This document shows, piece after piece, positions 63,690-64,000 of a stretch of DNA of 64,000 bases. The DNA is from Ruegeria sp. 6PALISEP08 (GTDB taxonomy: Bacteria > Pseudomonadota > Alphaproteobacteria > Rhodobacterales > Rhodobacteraceae), in contig NZ_LGXZ01000003.1 in NCBI RefSeq assembly GCF_001238295.1, forward strand, positions 124,001-188,000, in the 5' to 3' direction. Under the pieces are notes generated by a model. The model worked only from the letters and a program-made list of their open reading frames with translations. It did not search any database and was not told the origin of the DNA. The position numbers and the translations under genes are program-made. How positions within the stretch are numbered: the first letter of the stretch is position 1; every line of letters starts with the position of its first letter.

Positions 63690-64000
63690 ATGCGCCGCAT
63701 TCTGTTCCTGCTGATCTTCGGCCTTGCTGGTCTGGGGGTGCTGCTGTGGCTGGGTATCTGGCAGATGCAGCGTTTGGCGTGGAAACAGAACGTGCTGAGC
63801 GAAATCGAGCGCCGAATCTCAGCCGATCCCGTCGCCTTGCCGCCACAGGTCTCAGTGGGCGCAGACAAATACCTTCCGGTGACCGTTTCGGGCGAGCTGG
63901 AGCCAGGCGAAATTCATGTTCTCGTCTCGGTCAAGCACGTCGGGGCAGGGTATCGGATCATTCAGTCTTTCAGCACCAGGGACCGGACTATTTTGGTGGA
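63690..64000 (+). CDS. SURF1-family oxidase assembly protein (3' truncated)
   Basis: The visible 103 codons begin MRRILFLLIFGLAGLGVLLW, a membrane helix, then LGIWQMQRLAWKQNVL, the LGxWQ..R..WK pattern of SURF1, and a beta-rich part that runs off the window. SURF1 helps insert heme a into subunit I. CGAGGTTT lies ahead of the ATG. Confidence 0.88.
   Translation, partial: MRRILFLLIFGLAGLGVLLWLGIWQMQRLAWKQNVLSEIERRISADPVALPPQVSVGADKYLPVTVSGELEPGEIHVLVSVKHVGAGYRIIQSFSTRDRTILV

Overview
The window reads as chromosomal DNA of an alphaproteobacterium of the order Rhodobacterales, most likely the Roseobacter group (Ruegeria-like). This is inferred from gene content and order, not from a database search. 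Pointers are a phosphatidylcholine synthase, the order ruvCAB-orf-ybgC-tolQRAB-pal-cpoB-tilS-ftsH, an fhs/folD C1 module, a Flp/Tad pilus locus with roseobacter-type pilins, a ctaC-ctaB-ctaG-ctaE cytochrome oxidase cluster, and a DUF1127 gene followed by a CCUCCUCCC hairpin RNA. DNA is GC-rich and densely coded on both strands. I saw no rRNA, tRNA, CRISPR array, prophage or insertion sequence.

Layout. 1-6.4 kb: plus-strand membrane proteins (a YcjF-type protein cut by the window edge, a VIT1/CCC1-type transporter, an SDR-DoxX fusion, DUF2269, DUF2339). 6.5-10.6 kb: ileS, a methylated-DNA repair methyltransferase and a GreA-like protein. 10.6-13.9 kb, minus strand: pcs, xerC with a DUF484 gene, and a transaldolase/fructose-6-phosphate aldolase. 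13.9-18.9 kb: priA, an MFS transporter, prmA and a small membrane protein. 18.86-19.17 kb, minus strand: DUF1127 gene plus a probable CcsR/cuckoo-type sRNA in its 3' UTR. 19.5-31.1 kb: the long ruv-tol-pal-tilS-ftsH run, which links recombination, envelope integrity, tRNA-Ile lysidinylation and membrane proteolysis. 31.2-36 kb: MOSC protein, fhs, chorismate mutase, folD and a membrane-anchored LytTR protein. 35.9-39 kb, minus strand: pdeM and its Lhr-like helicase partner.

39-51.6 kb, minus strand, is the Flp/Tad pilus locus, transcribed flp1, flp2, cpaB, cpaC, an OmpA-like lipoprotein gene, cpaE/tadZ, tadA, tadB, tadC, two TPR lipoprotein genes, the prepilin peptidase gene and an AAA ATPase gene. 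The first three genes are each followed by a hairpin terminator, so pilin and machinery levels are probably set separately. 51.9-58.2 kb: a lytic transglycosylase, a 3-oxoacid CoA-transferase pair, topA and dprA. 58.4-64 kb: tldD, divergent from the aa3-type oxidase cluster (ctaC, ctaB, a 53-residue membrane ORF, ctaG, ctaE, SURF1 cut by the window edge). A perfect FNR-type box lies between tldD and ctaC.

The most interesting signals are the DUF1127/CCUCCUCCC hairpin unit, the FNR box upstream of ctaC, the shared motif upstream of the two flp genes and the Asp5-Trp6 pilins it serves, a 15-pair plus-strand-specific RNA hairpin ahead of the chorismate mutase start, and a ~210-bp patch of foreign-looking codons in the ileS editing domain.
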